Shown here piece by piece: positions 11,745 to 21,325 of a DNA stretch of 64,000 nt. Every line of letters begins with the position of its first letter. The stretch's first letter is position 1. This DNA is from Winogradskyella sp. (GTDB lineage: Bacteria > Bacteroidota > Bacteroidia > Flavobacteriales > Flavobacteriaceae), in NCBI RefSeq assembly GCF_025210595.1, contig NZ_JAOARH010000079.1:1-64000 (forward strand), read 5' to 3'. The position numbers and the translations under genes are program-made. Under the pieces are notes generated by a model. The model was given only the letters and a program-made list of their open reading frames with translations, had not been told where the DNA came from and did not search any database.

Positions 11745-14700
11745 TGTCATAAAATCTTCTTTCAAAATTTTGGTTAAATAAAAAATCAATTCTTCAGCAT
11801 TATCTTTTGTAAACACAATAGGTGGTTTAATTTTTAGGACGTTATAATCTGGACCATCAGTACTCATTAAAATACCATGATCTTTCATTCTATTTGCGAG
11901 ATAATCGGTTTGTTTAGCTAGTGGATTCATGTTGGTGTCTACGAGCTCAATTCCTAAAAACAAGCCTTGACCACGTACATCTCCAATAATTGGAAACTTC
12001 TTAGAAAGTTTTGTTAGTTCAGCTTTTAAAAACTCACCAACATCTAATGCGTTTTGTTGTAGTTTTTCGCGTTTAACGATTCGTAATACTTCGGTTCCTA
12101 TAGCACAAGACACAGGATTACCTCCAAAAGTGTTGAAATATTCCATACCATTGGCAAACTTATCTGCAACTTCTTGCGTACAAGCTACTGCTGCTAATGG
12201 GTGTCCATTACCTAATGGTTTTCCAATAGTTACGATGTCTGGAATAACATTGTGTAATTGGAATCCCCAAAATGTTTTTCCAACACGTCCACAACCAACC
12301 TGAACTTCATCTGAAATACAAAGTCCGCCAGCGTTTCGCGTATATTCATAGGCTTTGGCAAGAAACCCTTCTGGTAATTCAATTTGTCCACCACAGCTAA
12401 TAATAGGTTCTATAATAAAAGCACCAACACCACGACCTTTATCATGAATATTGTCAATACATTTTTGAACTTCTTCAGCATATTTTATTCCAGTGTTTTC
12501 GCCTCGATATTTTCCTCTAAAGGCATCAGGTAATGGAAATATCTGTGTGTGTTCTGGTGCTCCTTTTCCGCCTTTGCCATCAAATTTATAAGAGGATATA
12601 TCAATACACATATTCGCATTTCCGTGGTAACCAACTTCACTAGCTATAATGTCGCGTTGTCCTGTATTAGCTTTTACCATTCTTATGGCAAGCTCATTGG
12701 CTTCGCTTCCTGAATTTACAAAGTGTAATACGTTCAATTCTGGCGGCAACGTTTCAATCAGCTCTTTAGCTAATTCGTTTATATTGTCATGCAAGTAGCG
12801 CGAATTGGTATTTATAAGTGCCATTTGCTGCTGGCCAGCTTCAACAACCTTTGGGTGTTCATGTCCAACATGAGCCACATTATTGACGGTGTCTAAATAT
12901 TGTCTCCCAAATTGATCTACTAAATATTGACCTGCACCACGAACCATTTTAATAGGTACTTTGTATTGCAAGCTTAAACTTTTGCCTAAATGCTGTTTGC
13001 GATAGGAAATAAGCTCTTGGTTTGTAGTTGTATTTGAAGGTTGAAGTGTTTCAAGTTTGAACAATAAATTAGGGTCTGGACACAGACTTTTCCATACGTT
13101 CTGTTGACTGTAGTAAGCCACTCCAGGGAAATCTATGGTGTAATCTAGCATTGACAACATAATTTGAAAATGTAGATGTGGTGCCCAATTCCCATTCTCT
13201 GGATAGCTGGCTAATTCTGCTACTTTTTCACCTTTTTTAATACAATCTCCAATGCTGTGTTTGGTCGCGCTTTCAACCGTATTGTGACCATAAAGTGTAA
13301 AGAATTCAAAGGCTTCAGCTTTGTGTTTTAAAATGACTAAGCCGCCATATTCTTTGTTACCAGAATCATTGATAGCACAAACCACTTCACCATCAAAAAG
13401 TGCATGTACAGGTGTGTGTGCTGGTAGCCAGAAATCTACGCCTAAATGAATAGTTCTACTTTCGCGACCGTAATTGCCAATTTTATCATAAGAATCCGAA
13501 GTGTAAATGGAACGTGGTTCTAAATAACCTCCAGAGATAATTTTATTAGGATGTTCTTTTTGAAGTTTATCAATTTTGAATTGGAAAAAATCTAAGTCAT
13601 TAAAATCTTTTTGATGTCCAATCCATGTACTAGAAACACTTAAATCTAAATGACGCGCTTCGGTTTTATTGATTGTTGGGAATAAAGTTTCTAATGAAAA
13701 TTCTTGAGTTTTTGCCCAAGTTTCAAATTTTGTTTGATTTGGGTGTGCTTCAAACTCACAAGCTGCTCTAAAGGAATAATGAGCAAAATCTGGACTAATT
13801 TTAAACCATTTTTTAAGAACTTCCCAAGCAGGCTTTTCGCTAATTAAAAGGTATTTGTTATCAGGCTCTTTGATTTTATTGATAGCAGATTTTGTAACTG
13901 AGATAATCAATCGCATTGCAATGGCATCGTATAAATGCTCTAATTCCTGTTCTTCTAAAGGGTATGTAGAATGATACCCTTTTACAATTGGCAAAGCTGC
14001 ATCCAAGACATCCTTATGATTCATGATGGCGTAAGCACATGCAATAGCAACGTCATTAATGATTTGTGTATGAATGGCATCGCCATAATCAATGGCTGCT
14101 TTAACTTTTGGATTGATTAACTCCGATGAAACAATCACATTATTGTCATTAGCATCGTTATGAACTACGGATGTTCTAAGTGAATCGTATGCGGTTTTTG
14201 AATGCTCAAATCTATTTTGAAAAGCGGTAATGATTTTTAATTCTTCACCTTCAAAAAGATGGATATGCGCTTTAGTCCAAAGCGATTGTGCGACGTCCCA
14301 TTCAAAATCTCGATGTGCTTCTTTATGATCAAAACCTTGTAGTGCTTTGGTAAGTAAACCACATTGTTCACCTAAACTGAATCGCAAATCGTTTAGTTGC
14401 GGATTAACACTACTCCAAACACGACCAGAAACCCAAGTAAGCAAACGGACTTTTCTGATGTTTCCATGATTATCTGTAATTTCAGAAATAGATTTATCAT
14501 CCTTGTCTTTGATGACTTTTGGCGCAATTATATTTTTGCCGTTAGTTTCAACATGTTGTAAAAGTTTTTGTTGAAAATCTAGATAATTAAGGTCTTCGTT
14601 AGGACGTGATATTTTTAAAATATAGCCTTCTTCATTTTCAACTTTAATTCTGAAATTAAAATCAACTTCTCCAGGTAAAGACGATGCTTTTCCTTTGATG

Positions 14701-14792
14701 TTAAAAAGCTTAAAGAGTATATCTTCAGCTTGCTTAGGTTCTATTTTTATCTGGTTGTAATCCAATGTCAATATGTTAGAGTTGTTTTTCAA
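11724..14792 (-). CDS. Three-domain fusion: hydroxylysine-kinase-like + M23 domain + phospholyase-like class III PLP enzyme
   Basis: This 1022-aa cytosolic protein has three parts. Residues about 1-360 are an aminoglycoside-phosphotransferase-fold kinase, with VVHNDANDNNV (about 210) as catalytic loop and AIDYGD as metal motif. Residues about 415-580 are an M23/LytM domain with HLGVDFW and HLHF zinc-ligand motifs. Residues about 600-1015 are a class III PLP enzyme with NSGSEANELA and the lysine motif TIGKPLGNGHP (about 855). The kinase and PLP pair resembles vertebrate hydroxylysine kinase and the AGXT2L ammoniophospholyases, which act on phospho-hydroxylysine or phosphoethanolamine. Beside hydroxyproline genes, hydroxylysine is the best guess. 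The M23 part is odd because no signal peptide exists. The last six codons lie in a palindromic repeat. Ethanolamine or another amino alcohol remains possible. Confidence 0.78.
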   Translation of the reverse strand: MKNNSNILTLDYNQIKIEPKQAEDILFKLFNIKGKASSLPGEVDFNFRIKVENEEGYILKISRPNEDLNYLDFQQKLLQHVETNGKNIIAPKVIKDKDDKSISEITDNHGNIRKVRLLTWVSGRVWSSVNPQLNDLRFSLGEQCGLLTKALQGFDHKEAHRDFEWDVAQSLWTKAHIHLFEGEELKIITAFQNRFEHSKTAYDSLRTSVVHNDANDNNVIVSSELINPKVKAAIDYGDAIHTQIINDVAIACAYAIMNHKDVLDAALPIVKGYHSTYPLEEQELEHLYDAIAMRLIISVTKSAINKIKEPDNKYLLISEKPAWEVLKKWFKISPDFAHYSFRAACEFEAHPNQTKFETWAKTQEFSLETLFPTINKTEARHLDLSVSSTWIGHQKDFNDLDFFQFKIDKLQKEHPNKIISGGYLEPRSIYTSDSYDKIGNYGRESRTIHLGVDFWLPAHTPVHALFDGEVVCAINDSGNKEYGGLVILKHKAEAFEFFTLYGHNTVESATKHSIGDCIKKGEKVAELASYPENGNWAPHLHFQIMLSMLDYTIDFPGVAYYSQQNVWKSLCPDPNLLFKLETLQPSNTTTNQELISYRKQHLGKSLSLQYKVPIKMVRGAGQYLVDQFGRQYLDTVNNVAHVGHEHPKVVEAGQQQMALINTNSRYLHDNINELAKELIETLPPELNVLHFVNSGSEANELAIRMVKANTGQRDIIASEVGYHGNANMCIDISSYKFDGKGGKGAPEHTQIFPLPDAFRGKYRGENTGIKYAEEVQKCIDNIHDKGRGVGAFIIEPIISCGGQIELPEGFLAKAYEYTRNAGGLCISDEVQVGCGRVGKTFWGFQLHNVIPDIVTIGKPLGNGHPLAAVACTQEVADKFANGMEYFNTFGGNPVSCAIGTEVLRIVKREKLQQNALDVGEFLKAELTKLSKKFPIIGDVRGQGLFLGIELVDTNMNPLAKQTDYLANRMKDHGILMSTDGPDYNVLKIKPPIVFTKDNAEELIFYLTKILKEDFMTSRYDFD

Positions 14793-15285
14793 AAGCTAAA
14801 CGCAATGCGCCACTTGTTAATGTGATAATGCCACAATAGATATAACCAAGTGATTTGAGAATATGCTGCATTCCCAAATTGTCTTGATGTGTATCTATAC
14901 GCATGGAACTAATGTTTTGTTTTTTTAGTTCTTGTTCACAATGTGCAATGATGAATTTTGCAACGCCTTTATTCGTGCAATTTTCTGCTACAGCAATGCG
15001 ATGTATGACACCATATTTTGTTTGGTTATGCGTAAGCCATTTACCATCAATAGTATCATATGTAGGCTCTTTTGATGTGGTAAACATAAAAGTGGCTATG
15101 ATTTGATTGGCTTCATCTAACAGCACAAAACTTTCTTTATTGAAGATGTCGTTTAAAATCTGTGCTTCATTGGGATAACCATCTTGCCATTGGTCAATTT
15201 TTAAGCTGGCTAAATAGCGTTGCGCATAATGGATAATGTCCATTATCGCTGGTAAATCGTATTGTGTTGTATTGCGAATTGTCAT
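14776..15285 (-). CDS. GNAT family N-acetyltransferase
   Basis: This 169-aa protein has the GNAT fold. The acetyl-CoA-binding motif A lies around VIHRIAVAENCTNKGVAKF, followed by a helix and a late SLGYIYCG strand. It overlaps the start of the kinase/PLP fusion by 17 bases, so the two are translationally coupled. It begins three bases after the GH63-like gene stop. The acceptor cannot be read from the sequence. The coupling suggests a substrate linked to the same pathway, for example an amino group of a hydroxylysine derivative, but that is inference only. Confidence 0.8.
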   Translation of the reverse strand: MTIRNTTQYDLPAIMDIIHYAQRYLASLKIDQWQDGYPNEAQILNDIFNKESFVLLDEANQIIATFMFTTSKEPTYDTIDGKWLTHNQTKYGVIHRIAVAENCTNKGVAKFIIAHCEQELKKQNISSMRIDTHQDNLGMQHILKSLGYIYCGIITLTSGALRLAFEKQL

Positions 15286-15288
15286 TAG

Positions 15289-17283
15289 TTAATCATTTTG
15301 TAACATCATTATTATATGTGCAGCACTCCAACTAAAGTTATGAGCATGCAAGCCTTTTCCAGTCAAAGGATGATAGTTTTCTCTGATTGCTTTTCCTTTT
15401 TCAAGTATACCATTGGCACCTTTTAACAATTGGATAGTAGCTTTGTCAGCGTCTTCAATATAACCATAATTGCGCAATCCTTTGATGCCAAAATACGCTT
15501 GGTCTAACCAATTTGGTCCACGCCAATAGCCTTTTAATGGATCAAATTTTTCATGGTCAGCGCTCATAGTTTGGAATGGTACTTTAGTGAAGAATTTTTC
15601 TGGATTCATCATTCTATTTTTCACTTGTTCTGCTTGCTTTTTTGTAGCTGCATTTGCCCAAAGTGTAGTCCAACCTTCACTACCTTCTCCTTTGATAAAA
15701 GTGTTGCCATCTAAGGTGGTGTCATAAAACCAACCATCTTCCTCATCATAGAATTGTGTTTGAATGTTTTGTTTTAAGGTTTCAGCTTCTTTTAAGTAGG
15801 TTTTAGAATCTTCATTTTGAAGTGCTTTAGCTAATTCTGAAAGGAATAATTTTTCGGCATATAAATAGGCATTAAGATCTACACTTTCTTGATCTAAAGA
15901 ATAAGCGCCTTCACTGTTTTTTAGGATTTTTGAGTTGTCAAATCGGATAGCATTATCCATACCACTTTCCCATTTTGCTGCTACCAAGCTTCCGTCTGTT
16001 GAACCATATTCGCAAACACCATCTTTGTCATGGTCACGTTTGTTATACCACCAATAGTGATATTTTTTCAGTTTTGGATACATGTATTTTACAAAGGCAA
16101 TGTCGTTGTCTTTCTCATAGATTTTTGCAACTGCCCAAGCAGAGAGTGGTGGTTTGGTATCTCTATAATTATGAGCTTCTATAGTAGTGTCGCGATACAC
16201 GCAATCTGCTACAAAGCCATCTTCATTTTGAAACTTAAACATCAGCTTTATTTGTTCTTTTGCTAAAGGTAAATCGTAGTATGATAATCCAACTGAATGT
16301 TTCCAAGAATCCCAAGACCAAAAGCCATTAAACCATACATAGTGATAACTTGGGAATAAGCCTTCATGTGAGATTTCACCAGCAGGAATGCGCCAATTGT
16401 TTTGTAAAGTTAATTGTGCTTTAGCTAAAACTTGGGCATAAATACTATCTTGAAATTGTGGTTTTCTGTTTTCAATTAATGATTTTAACTGAGCATTTTT
16501 TTCTGATTTACGAGCACTTAAAACCGAGTCGAAATCTATAGAAGCTATCAGTTTTTGTTCGTCTTCCCAAGAGTATTCTGGGAAGATGAAGGATTGGGAA
16601 ATGACGAAGGATTTTGATTCGTTTGGTTTTAAAAATGATGTTTCTAAATGCGAATTGTAAAACAAGCTATCAGACATTGTAGAAATATCTTCATTTAAAA
16701 ACTGAATTACGCCTTTTGCTGACGATTTATTGGAATTGAAAGTAACCTGATTATCATTATGCGTGACTTCGGAAAATACTTCAAAAAGGTTAGCGCCAAA
16801 AGAAGGATGTATCGTCAGGCTTTCGATAGAGTTATTTGTTATAGTGAAACGTTGTAAAGCTGTATGGCCTGAAATAAAAACTAGCTCTTTTTTTAGTTCA
16901 ATTTTATCATTTTTTTGAATTTCTTCAAGATGACTATTAAAGTTATTTGTTTTCGTTGAACTAAAGTTTAAAAACGAACTGTTTTTGTTATCTTTAAGTT
17001 TTAAGTTGGCTAAAGATGTACTCGACCAAACACCATTTTGCTGAGTCATTAAAAATGGTCCAGAAAAGCCATCAATTCCAGTAGAATCTGAAAAACTATA
17101 GGCAAACCAAGCGCCTTGGTCAGAAAACATTAAACCGTCTTTGTCGAACTTGTGCTTTGGTGTGATACGATAATCTAAACTGTTCTTGCTGAATTTGAGA
17201 TGATAATATTCAATTTTAGTTTTTGGTTTCGAATTACAGCTAAAAAAAAACGCTAATGCAAAGAGTGTAATTAGTTTTTTCAT
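15289..17283 (-). CDS. Lipoprotein GH63-like alpha-glucosidase (YgjK/trehalase superfamily)
   Basis: This 664-aa protein starts with a lipoprotein signal, MKKLITLFALAFFFSCNS (Cys16), so it is periplasmic or surface-exposed. An N-terminal beta-sandwich (about 30-270) precedes an (alpha/alpha)6 barrel with the GH63-type segments WFNGFWSWDSWKHS (about 320), GYWRGPNWLDQAYFG, and HAHNFSWSAAH near the C-terminus. Bacterial GH63 enzymes are inverting alpha-glucosidases. From memory, E. coli YgjK has been crystallised with Glc-alpha-1,2-Gal, the disaccharide carried by collagen hydroxylysine. In a cluster with a beta-galactosidase and a hydroxylysine-type kinase/lyase, removal of that glucose is a strong hypothesis. 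GH37 or another clan GH-G member is the alternative. Confidence 0.75.
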   Translation of the reverse strand: MKKLITLFALAFFFSCNSKPKTKIEYYHLKFSKNSLDYRITPKHKFDKDGLMFSDQGAWFAYSFSDSTGIDGFSGPFLMTQQNGVWSSTSLANLKLKDNKNSSFLNFSSTKTNNFNSHLEEIQKNDKIELKKELVFISGHTALQRFTITNNSIESLTIHPSFGANLFEVFSEVTHNDNQVTFNSNKSSAKGVIQFLNEDISTMSDSLFYNSHLETSFLKPNESKSFVISQSFIFPEYSWEDEQKLIASIDFDSVLSARKSEKNAQLKSLIENRKPQFQDSIYAQVLAKAQLTLQNNWRIPAGEISHEGLFPSYHYVWFNGFWSWDSWKHSVGLSYYDLPLAKEQIKLMFKFQNEDGFVADCVYRDTTIEAHNYRDTKPPLSAWAVAKIYEKDNDIAFVKYMYPKLKKYHYWWYNKRDHDKDGVCEYGSTDGSLVAAKWESGMDNAIRFDNSKILKNSEGAYSLDQESVDLNAYLYAEKLFLSELAKALQNEDSKTYLKEAETLKQNIQTQFYDEEDGWFYDTTLDGNTFIKGEGSEGWTTLWANAATKKQAEQVKNRMMNPEKFFTKVPFQTMSADHEKFDPLKGYWRGPNWLDQAYFGIKGLRNYGYIEDADKATIQLLKGANGILEKGKAIRENYHPLTGKGLHAHNFSWSAAHIIMMLQND

Positions 17284-17368
17284 CTAATTAAATTTTAGTG
17301 AAGACTATGAGTTAATAATTTAGATATGAAATTGTTATTTATAATACACAAATATCTATCATGGATAT

Positions 17369-18436
17369 CTATCGTAAAATAAAACCATCTTTCATTGGAT
17401 CTTTCGGGTCAATGACAAACGTTTGCATCCCAGTAATATGAGCAGTACCTTCCACTTGAGGAATGACGGCTTTAAAAGGTCCATAATCTTCTTCGGAAAC
17501 AACAGAGCCTACAAACACAGAACCTGTAATACTTTCAATAGACATGGTGTTGCCAAAATCTATTTCTTTTCTTGCTTTATGAATGGCCATACGTCCAGAA
17601 ACGCCAGATCCTGTTGGACAACGATCAACTTCGCCTTCTGCAAAAATGCAAACATTTCTACTATCTACGCCTGATGGTTGTTGTGTGTTATCAATAAAAA
17701 TGGTTCCATAAAGAAAACTTAAATCATTTTCAAAAGGATGTAGAATTTCTTTATCAGCTTTCATAACAGCATGCTTGATGTCCATTCCTGTTTGAATCAG
17801 TTGACGATAAGAATTTGGACTTAAGTCAAAGTCAAAATTGTTCTTTGCCATATCTACATATGCATAAAAAGCACCTCCATAAGCTAAATCATAGGTTACA
17901 ACTCCTAATCCTTCGATAGTTACAGTTCTGTCTAATCCAACTACAAAACTTGGTACACAGTGAAAACGAACTCCTGTTACTGCTCCATCTTTTACATGAG
18001 CATATGATGTAATACGTCCACAAGGTGCATCAATTTTAATAATATTGTCACCTTCTTTTACGTCTATCCAATTCATTTCTATAGCCAAAGTTGAAATGGC
18101 AATAATAGCATGACCACACATCGTGGAATAGCCTTCATTGTGTAAAAATAAAATTCCGAAATCGCCTTCATCATCATTTGGTGGAACCAAAATGCAACCA
18201 TACATATCAGCATGACCACGAGGTTCAAACATTAAAGCTGTACGTAAATGATCATAATTGTCTTTACAATAGCGTCTATAGTCTAAAACAGAATTTCCTT
18301 TTAATTCAGGGAAACCATCAACAATGACACGAAGTGGTTCACCTCCTGTGTGCATGTCAATAGTTTTGATTTGTAACCAATCTTTTGATGGTGTAAATTC
18401 TGTGTTGTTTAGTATGTTTTGGTAAGTATTAGACAT
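17369..18436 (-). CDS. Trans-3-hydroxy-L-proline dehydratase (proline racemase family, Cys/Thr type)
   Basis: This 355-aa enzyme shares the HTGGEPLRVI and MCGHA motifs of the proline racemase family. At the second catalytic position it has DRCPTGSG, with Thr275 replacing Cys, while the first, Cys107, is kept. The Cys/Thr pair is the hallmark of trans-3-hydroxy-L-proline dehydratases, which form 1-pyrroline-2-carboxylate. The adjacent ornithine-cyclodeaminase/ketimine-reductase homologue would reduce this to L-proline, which supports the call. I start at ATG 18436 (MSNTYQNIL). An upstream in-frame ATG at 18469 lies deep in the preceding gene. The ATG overlaps the preceding stop by eight bases. 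Thr/Cys paralogues with epimerase activity seem unlikely. Confidence 0.85.
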   Translation of the reverse strand: MSNTYQNILNNTEFTPSKDWLQIKTIDMHTGGEPLRVIVDGFPELKGNSVLDYRRYCKDNYDHLRTALMFEPRGHADMYGCILVPPNDDEGDFGILFLHNEGYSTMCGHAIIAISTLAIEMNWIDVKEGDNIIKIDAPCGRITSYAHVKDGAVTGVRFHCVPSFVVGLDRTVTIEGLGVVTYDLAYGGAFYAYVDMAKNNFDFDLSPNSYRQLIQTGMDIKHAVMKADKEILHPFENDLSFLYGTIFIDNTQQPSGVDSRNVCIFAEGEVDRCPTGSGVSGRMAIHKARKEIDFGNTMSIESITGSVFVGSVVSEEDYGPFKAVIPQVEGTAHITGMQTFVIDPKDPMKDGFILR

Positions 18437-19388
18437 TGATAAATTGATTATAATAATATTTGGCAGCAATCAAATCTTCTAGCGCATGACCAACCGATTT
18501 AAATAGTGTGATTTCATCCTTTGATTGTCGTCCTTGTTTTTCTTTAGAGCAGAGTTGAAATAAATCTGCTTTTATATCAGCTTCGTTAATAATTCCTTTT
18601 TCTAAGGGAATTACAATATCTCCACTTTCTTTTAGTCCACCTTGCATAGTATCTACAAATACCGAAGCTGTTCTAATAGCGTCATCATCAGCTTCTCGCA
18701 TATCTTTTTTGTAGGCACCAACTAAATCTACATGTTGACCAGCTTTAAGGTGTTTTCCTAATACTAATGGTGTTTTGGATAAGGTAGCACATGAGATGAT
18801 ATCAACTTCAGCTATTTTATCTTCAATATTTTGAATAGTTTCTACCGAGAATCTTGAGTTTGATAGTGCATCGCAAATAGCTTGAGCTTTTTGAATATTC
18901 CTTCCCCAGACATAAACGGTCTTTATAGGTCTTATTGATGCATGCGCCTTAATTAGATTAATGGAAAGTGCACCTGTTCCTATCATCAATAAACTTGATG
19001 CTTCTTTTTTTGCTAAAAAATTGGATGCAAGTGCTGAAGCAGCAGCAGTGCGTTTTGCAGTTAAGCTTTTTGCTTCTAGAATAGCTTTAAGAGCGCCAGT
19101 TTTAGCATCCATATAGATGTATGTTCCATGAATGGATGGTAAATCGAATTGACTATTTTCTGGACTAACGGTTACTATTTTAACGCCAGCTTCCTTACTA
19201 GGATTCCATGCAGGCATTAATAGTAATGTAGAGTCTGCTTCAACTTCAGGATTAGGAAAATCGTGATGATGACGCATTGGCACAATCACATTTTTCGAAG
19301 AAAACCCTGAGTCGAGTTCTGAAATTAAAGCAGGAAAATTTGTGTTTTCTTCAATGAATTTTGCGTCAATCAGCTTAATGTTTTCCAT
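18429..19388 (-). CDS. 1-pyrroline-2-carboxylate reductase (ornithine cyclodeaminase / mu-crystallin family)
   Basis: This 319-aa Rossmann-fold protein has the mu-crystallin/OCD layout. An N-terminal dimerisation domain contains VPMRHHHDFPNP and AGVKIVTVSPEN. A nucleotide-binding segment, LLMIGTGALSINLIKAHASI, is followed by VDLVGAYKKDMREADDD. In clusters with a trans-3-hydroxyproline dehydratase, such proteins reduce 1-pyrroline-2-carboxylate with NAD(P)H to L-proline. It is the first gene of the leftward island operon. Its stop overlaps the dehydratase start. True ornithine cyclodeaminase is possible but less likely here. Confidence 0.85.
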   Translation of the reverse strand: MENIKLIDAKFIEENTNFPALISELDSGFSSKNVIVPMRHHHDFPNPEVEADSTLLLMPAWNPSKEAGVKIVTVSPENSQFDLPSIHGTYIYMDAKTGALKAILEAKSLTAKRTAAASALASNFLAKKEASSLLMIGTGALSINLIKAHASIRPIKTVYVWGRNIQKAQAICDALSNSRFSVETIQNIEDKIAEVDIISCATLSKTPLVLGKHLKAGQHVDLVGAYKKDMREADDDAIRTASVFVDTMQGGLKESGDIVIPLEKGIINEADIKADLFQLCSKEKQGRQSKDEITLFKSVGHALEDLIAAKYYYNQFINV

Positions 19389-19498
19389 TAACTAAATATA
19401 GTCAAAACATCGAACAGCAGCGTATTTTATCCTTAAACAAGTTAAAATAGCATAATGATTGGATAATATTTCATCAAAACAGAAAGACTCCTATTCCA

Positions 19499-20812
19499 TT
19501 AATTGTTTATCCAGGCATTTACTATTTTATATATACGTTCTTGATCCTCTGAGCTAAAACTTTTAATTCGGGTTCTATGATCTCCCTTTTCTTTTACAAA
19601 CTTGTACAAACCTCTTTGTTGAGCGTTAGAACTTAAATCTACAGCTGTTGCACTCCAAGCATCATATTCACCATAAATGAATAGAATATTTTCGGCTGAC
19701 GTATCTAAATATGTTTTTATTTCTTGCATAGGCTTTGCATCAAATGGCTTAGAAACACCTTCAGGGAAAGCCCAATCGAATTTATAAACTTCTTCAGTAT
19801 TTAAATACTCTTTAAAAGGTGCTGTTTCGTAACCATAAATTCCTTGCTGAGTTAAAGCTGCCCAGAAATAAGGCTGTAAATCATCTACAGCTTTTTCTTC
19901 AAAAAAACCATAACCAACCACTGCAATAAGGTGCTTATACATCGTTTCTACAGAAACCCCTTCTTTAGGAATACTACTTGCCGGAATTCCCCATTGCCAA
20001 AAAGCAAATGAATATTCTAAAATAGTATAATCAATAGCTTTATCTACACCAAACTCCCAAGTCATTTTTTGCTTCTCCGCTTCTTGCTTCATCATTGCTA
20101 ACAATGCAGCTCTATTTTCAAAACACAACTTCTGAAACGCTTCAACCTTATCTCTATCTGCTTTTGTAGCAACCGTCTTTAAAAATTGATATACTCGTGG
20201 ATCTTCACGTTTATAATTTAGAGGCCCTACATAACACACACTTGCATCTACATTGTTTGGAAAAAATCTACGATGCGCCATTGTTGTTTGACAGCCTTTA
20301 GAAATTCCGGTAGATACAAATTTTGCTTTAGGAAAAAGCGCAGCTCTTATAGCATCTATAATTCTTGCCTGATCTTTTGCTGCATTTTCAATAGTTAAAG
20401 TATTCCAATCAATAGTCTGTGGACGAGAGTCATTAAAATAACGATGCTCAATAGTTAACTGATTAGCTTGATAATGCGCAGCTAACTCACCAGCTCTTTC
20501 AGAATAAATACCATACCCTTGCAACTCCACTATCACTGGTAATGTGTCATTTTCAAAACCCAATAACACACGTTGTTGAAACGTACCTTTTGAAGCGTCA
20601 TTGTAATCTACAGGCTGTGCAAACCACAATTCATAATTCTCATCAAAATGGCTCGTTATTGTTTTCTTTTCTATTCTTACAACATTTTCAATCGAAGCTA
20701 ATTTTTCAAAATTAGACACTTTCTGATTTATTGTAACAACTTCTTGGGCGCTTTTACAGCTAAAAAGAAGACTAACTAAAAGAAGGCTAAAAATAAGATG
20801 GTTGGTTTTCAT
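19499..20812 (-). CDS. Lipoprotein S37 prolyl tripeptidyl aminopeptidase
   Basis: This 437-aa protein begins with a lipobox signal, MKTNHLIFSLLLVSLLFSCKS (Cys19). It has an alpha/beta-hydrolase core with EHRYFNDSRP, the nucleophile elbow STGISKGCQTT (Ser in GISKG), an Asp in IYGEYDAWSA and a His in EKGDHRTRI. These features match the PS-10/S37 peptidase family, whose known members release tripeptides, preferring proline at P1. As a periplasmic or surface lipoprotein it could cut Gly-X-Pro-like tripeptides from collagen fragments. It lies 110 bp upstream of the leftward hydroxyproline operon and on the same strand, so it may be a separate unit. Confidence 0.8.
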   Translation of the reverse strand: MKTNHLIFSLLLVSLLFSCKSAQEVVTINQKVSNFEKLASIENVVRIEKKTITSHFDENYELWFAQPVDYNDASKGTFQQRVLLGFENDTLPVIVELQGYGIYSERAGELAAHYQANQLTIEHRYFNDSRPQTIDWNTLTIENAAKDQARIIDAIRAALFPKAKFVSTGISKGCQTTMAHRRFFPNNVDASVCYVGPLNYKREDPRVYQFLKTVATKADRDKVEAFQKLCFENRAALLAMMKQEAEKQKMTWEFGVDKAIDYTILEYSFAFWQWGIPASSIPKEGVSVETMYKHLIAVVGYGFFEEKAVDDLQPYFWAALTQQGIYGYETAPFKEYLNTEEVYKFDWAFPEGVSKPFDAKPMQEIKTYLDTSAENILFIYGEYDAWSATAVDLSSNAQQRGLYKFVKEKGDHRTRIKSFSSEDQERIYKIVNAWINN

Positions 20813-20834
20813 TGTTTTGTTTTTCTATAATTCT

Positions 20835-20856
20835 ACAAAGTAAAGCTTGCTTTGTG
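20835..20856. promoter_or_regulatory. Palindrome upstream of the S37 peptidase gene
   Basis: A perfect 6-bp stem, ACAAAG/CTTTGT, surrounds an AAGCTT-containing core in the divergent gap between the S37 peptidase (start 20812) and the arsenosugar operon (start 20984). It could be an operator for either side. No consensus for a named regulator is recognisable. Confidence 0.25.
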
Positions 20857-20928
20857 TAAAACTAATAAAATCTTTATACAGAATAACTATTAGCTAAAAA
20901 ATTCATAAAACCCATCTTTAAATCCTTT

Positions 20929-20936
20929 TATTTTTG
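20929..20936 (+). promoter_or_regulatory. Candidate -7 box of the arsenosugar operon promoter
   Basis: TATTTTTG matches the Bacteroidota -7 consensus TAnnTTTG and lies 47 bases before the first arsenosugar gene. No good TTG/TTTG -33 box is seen at the usual spacing, so the call is tentative. No ArsR-type inverted repeat is recognisable. Confidence 0.35.
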
Positions 20937-20983
20937 TTAAGTTTCCATTACATATACGACAAACAACTCATAAAAATATTTCT

Positions 20984-21319
20984 ATGTCTAAAACCTATTA
21001 TGACCCAGCAGATTTAAGAAAATTCGGAAAGATCACAGAATGGAATGAAGAGCTAGGAAACAAGTTTTTTGATTACTACGGAAAGGTATTTGAAGAAGGC
21101 GCCTTAACTGCACGTGAAAAAGCTTTAATTGCTTTAGCTGTTTCACACACAGAACAATGTCCATATTGCATTGATGCTTACACTAAAGACACTCTACAAC
21201 GTGGAGTAACTAAAGAAGAAATGATGGAAGCTATACATGTTGGTGCAGCTATTAAAAGCGGAGCTACTTTAGTACACGGTGTACAAATGATGAATAAAGT
21301 AAATAAGCTAGACAGCTAA
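20984..21319 (+). CDS. Arsenosugar-associated peroxidase-like protein (carboxymuconolactone-decarboxylase fold)
   Basis: This 111-aa AhpD/CMD-fold protein has the redox motif EQCPYCIDAYT (CxxC) and the helical segment MEAIHVGAAIKSGATLVHG. It matches the family of small peroxidase-like proteins found beside arsenosugar radical-SAM enzymes. Its role in the pathway is not established. A thiol redox function is reasonable given the CxxC. It is the first gene of the operon, and the radical-SAM gene starts 6 bases after its stop. Confidence 0.85.
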   Translation: MSKTYYDPADLRKFGKITEWNEELGNKFFDYYGKVFEEGALTAREKALIALAVSHTEQCPYCIDAYTKDTLQRGVTKEEMMEAIHVGAAIKSGATLVHGVQMMNKVNKLDS

Positions 21320-21325
21320 TTACAA

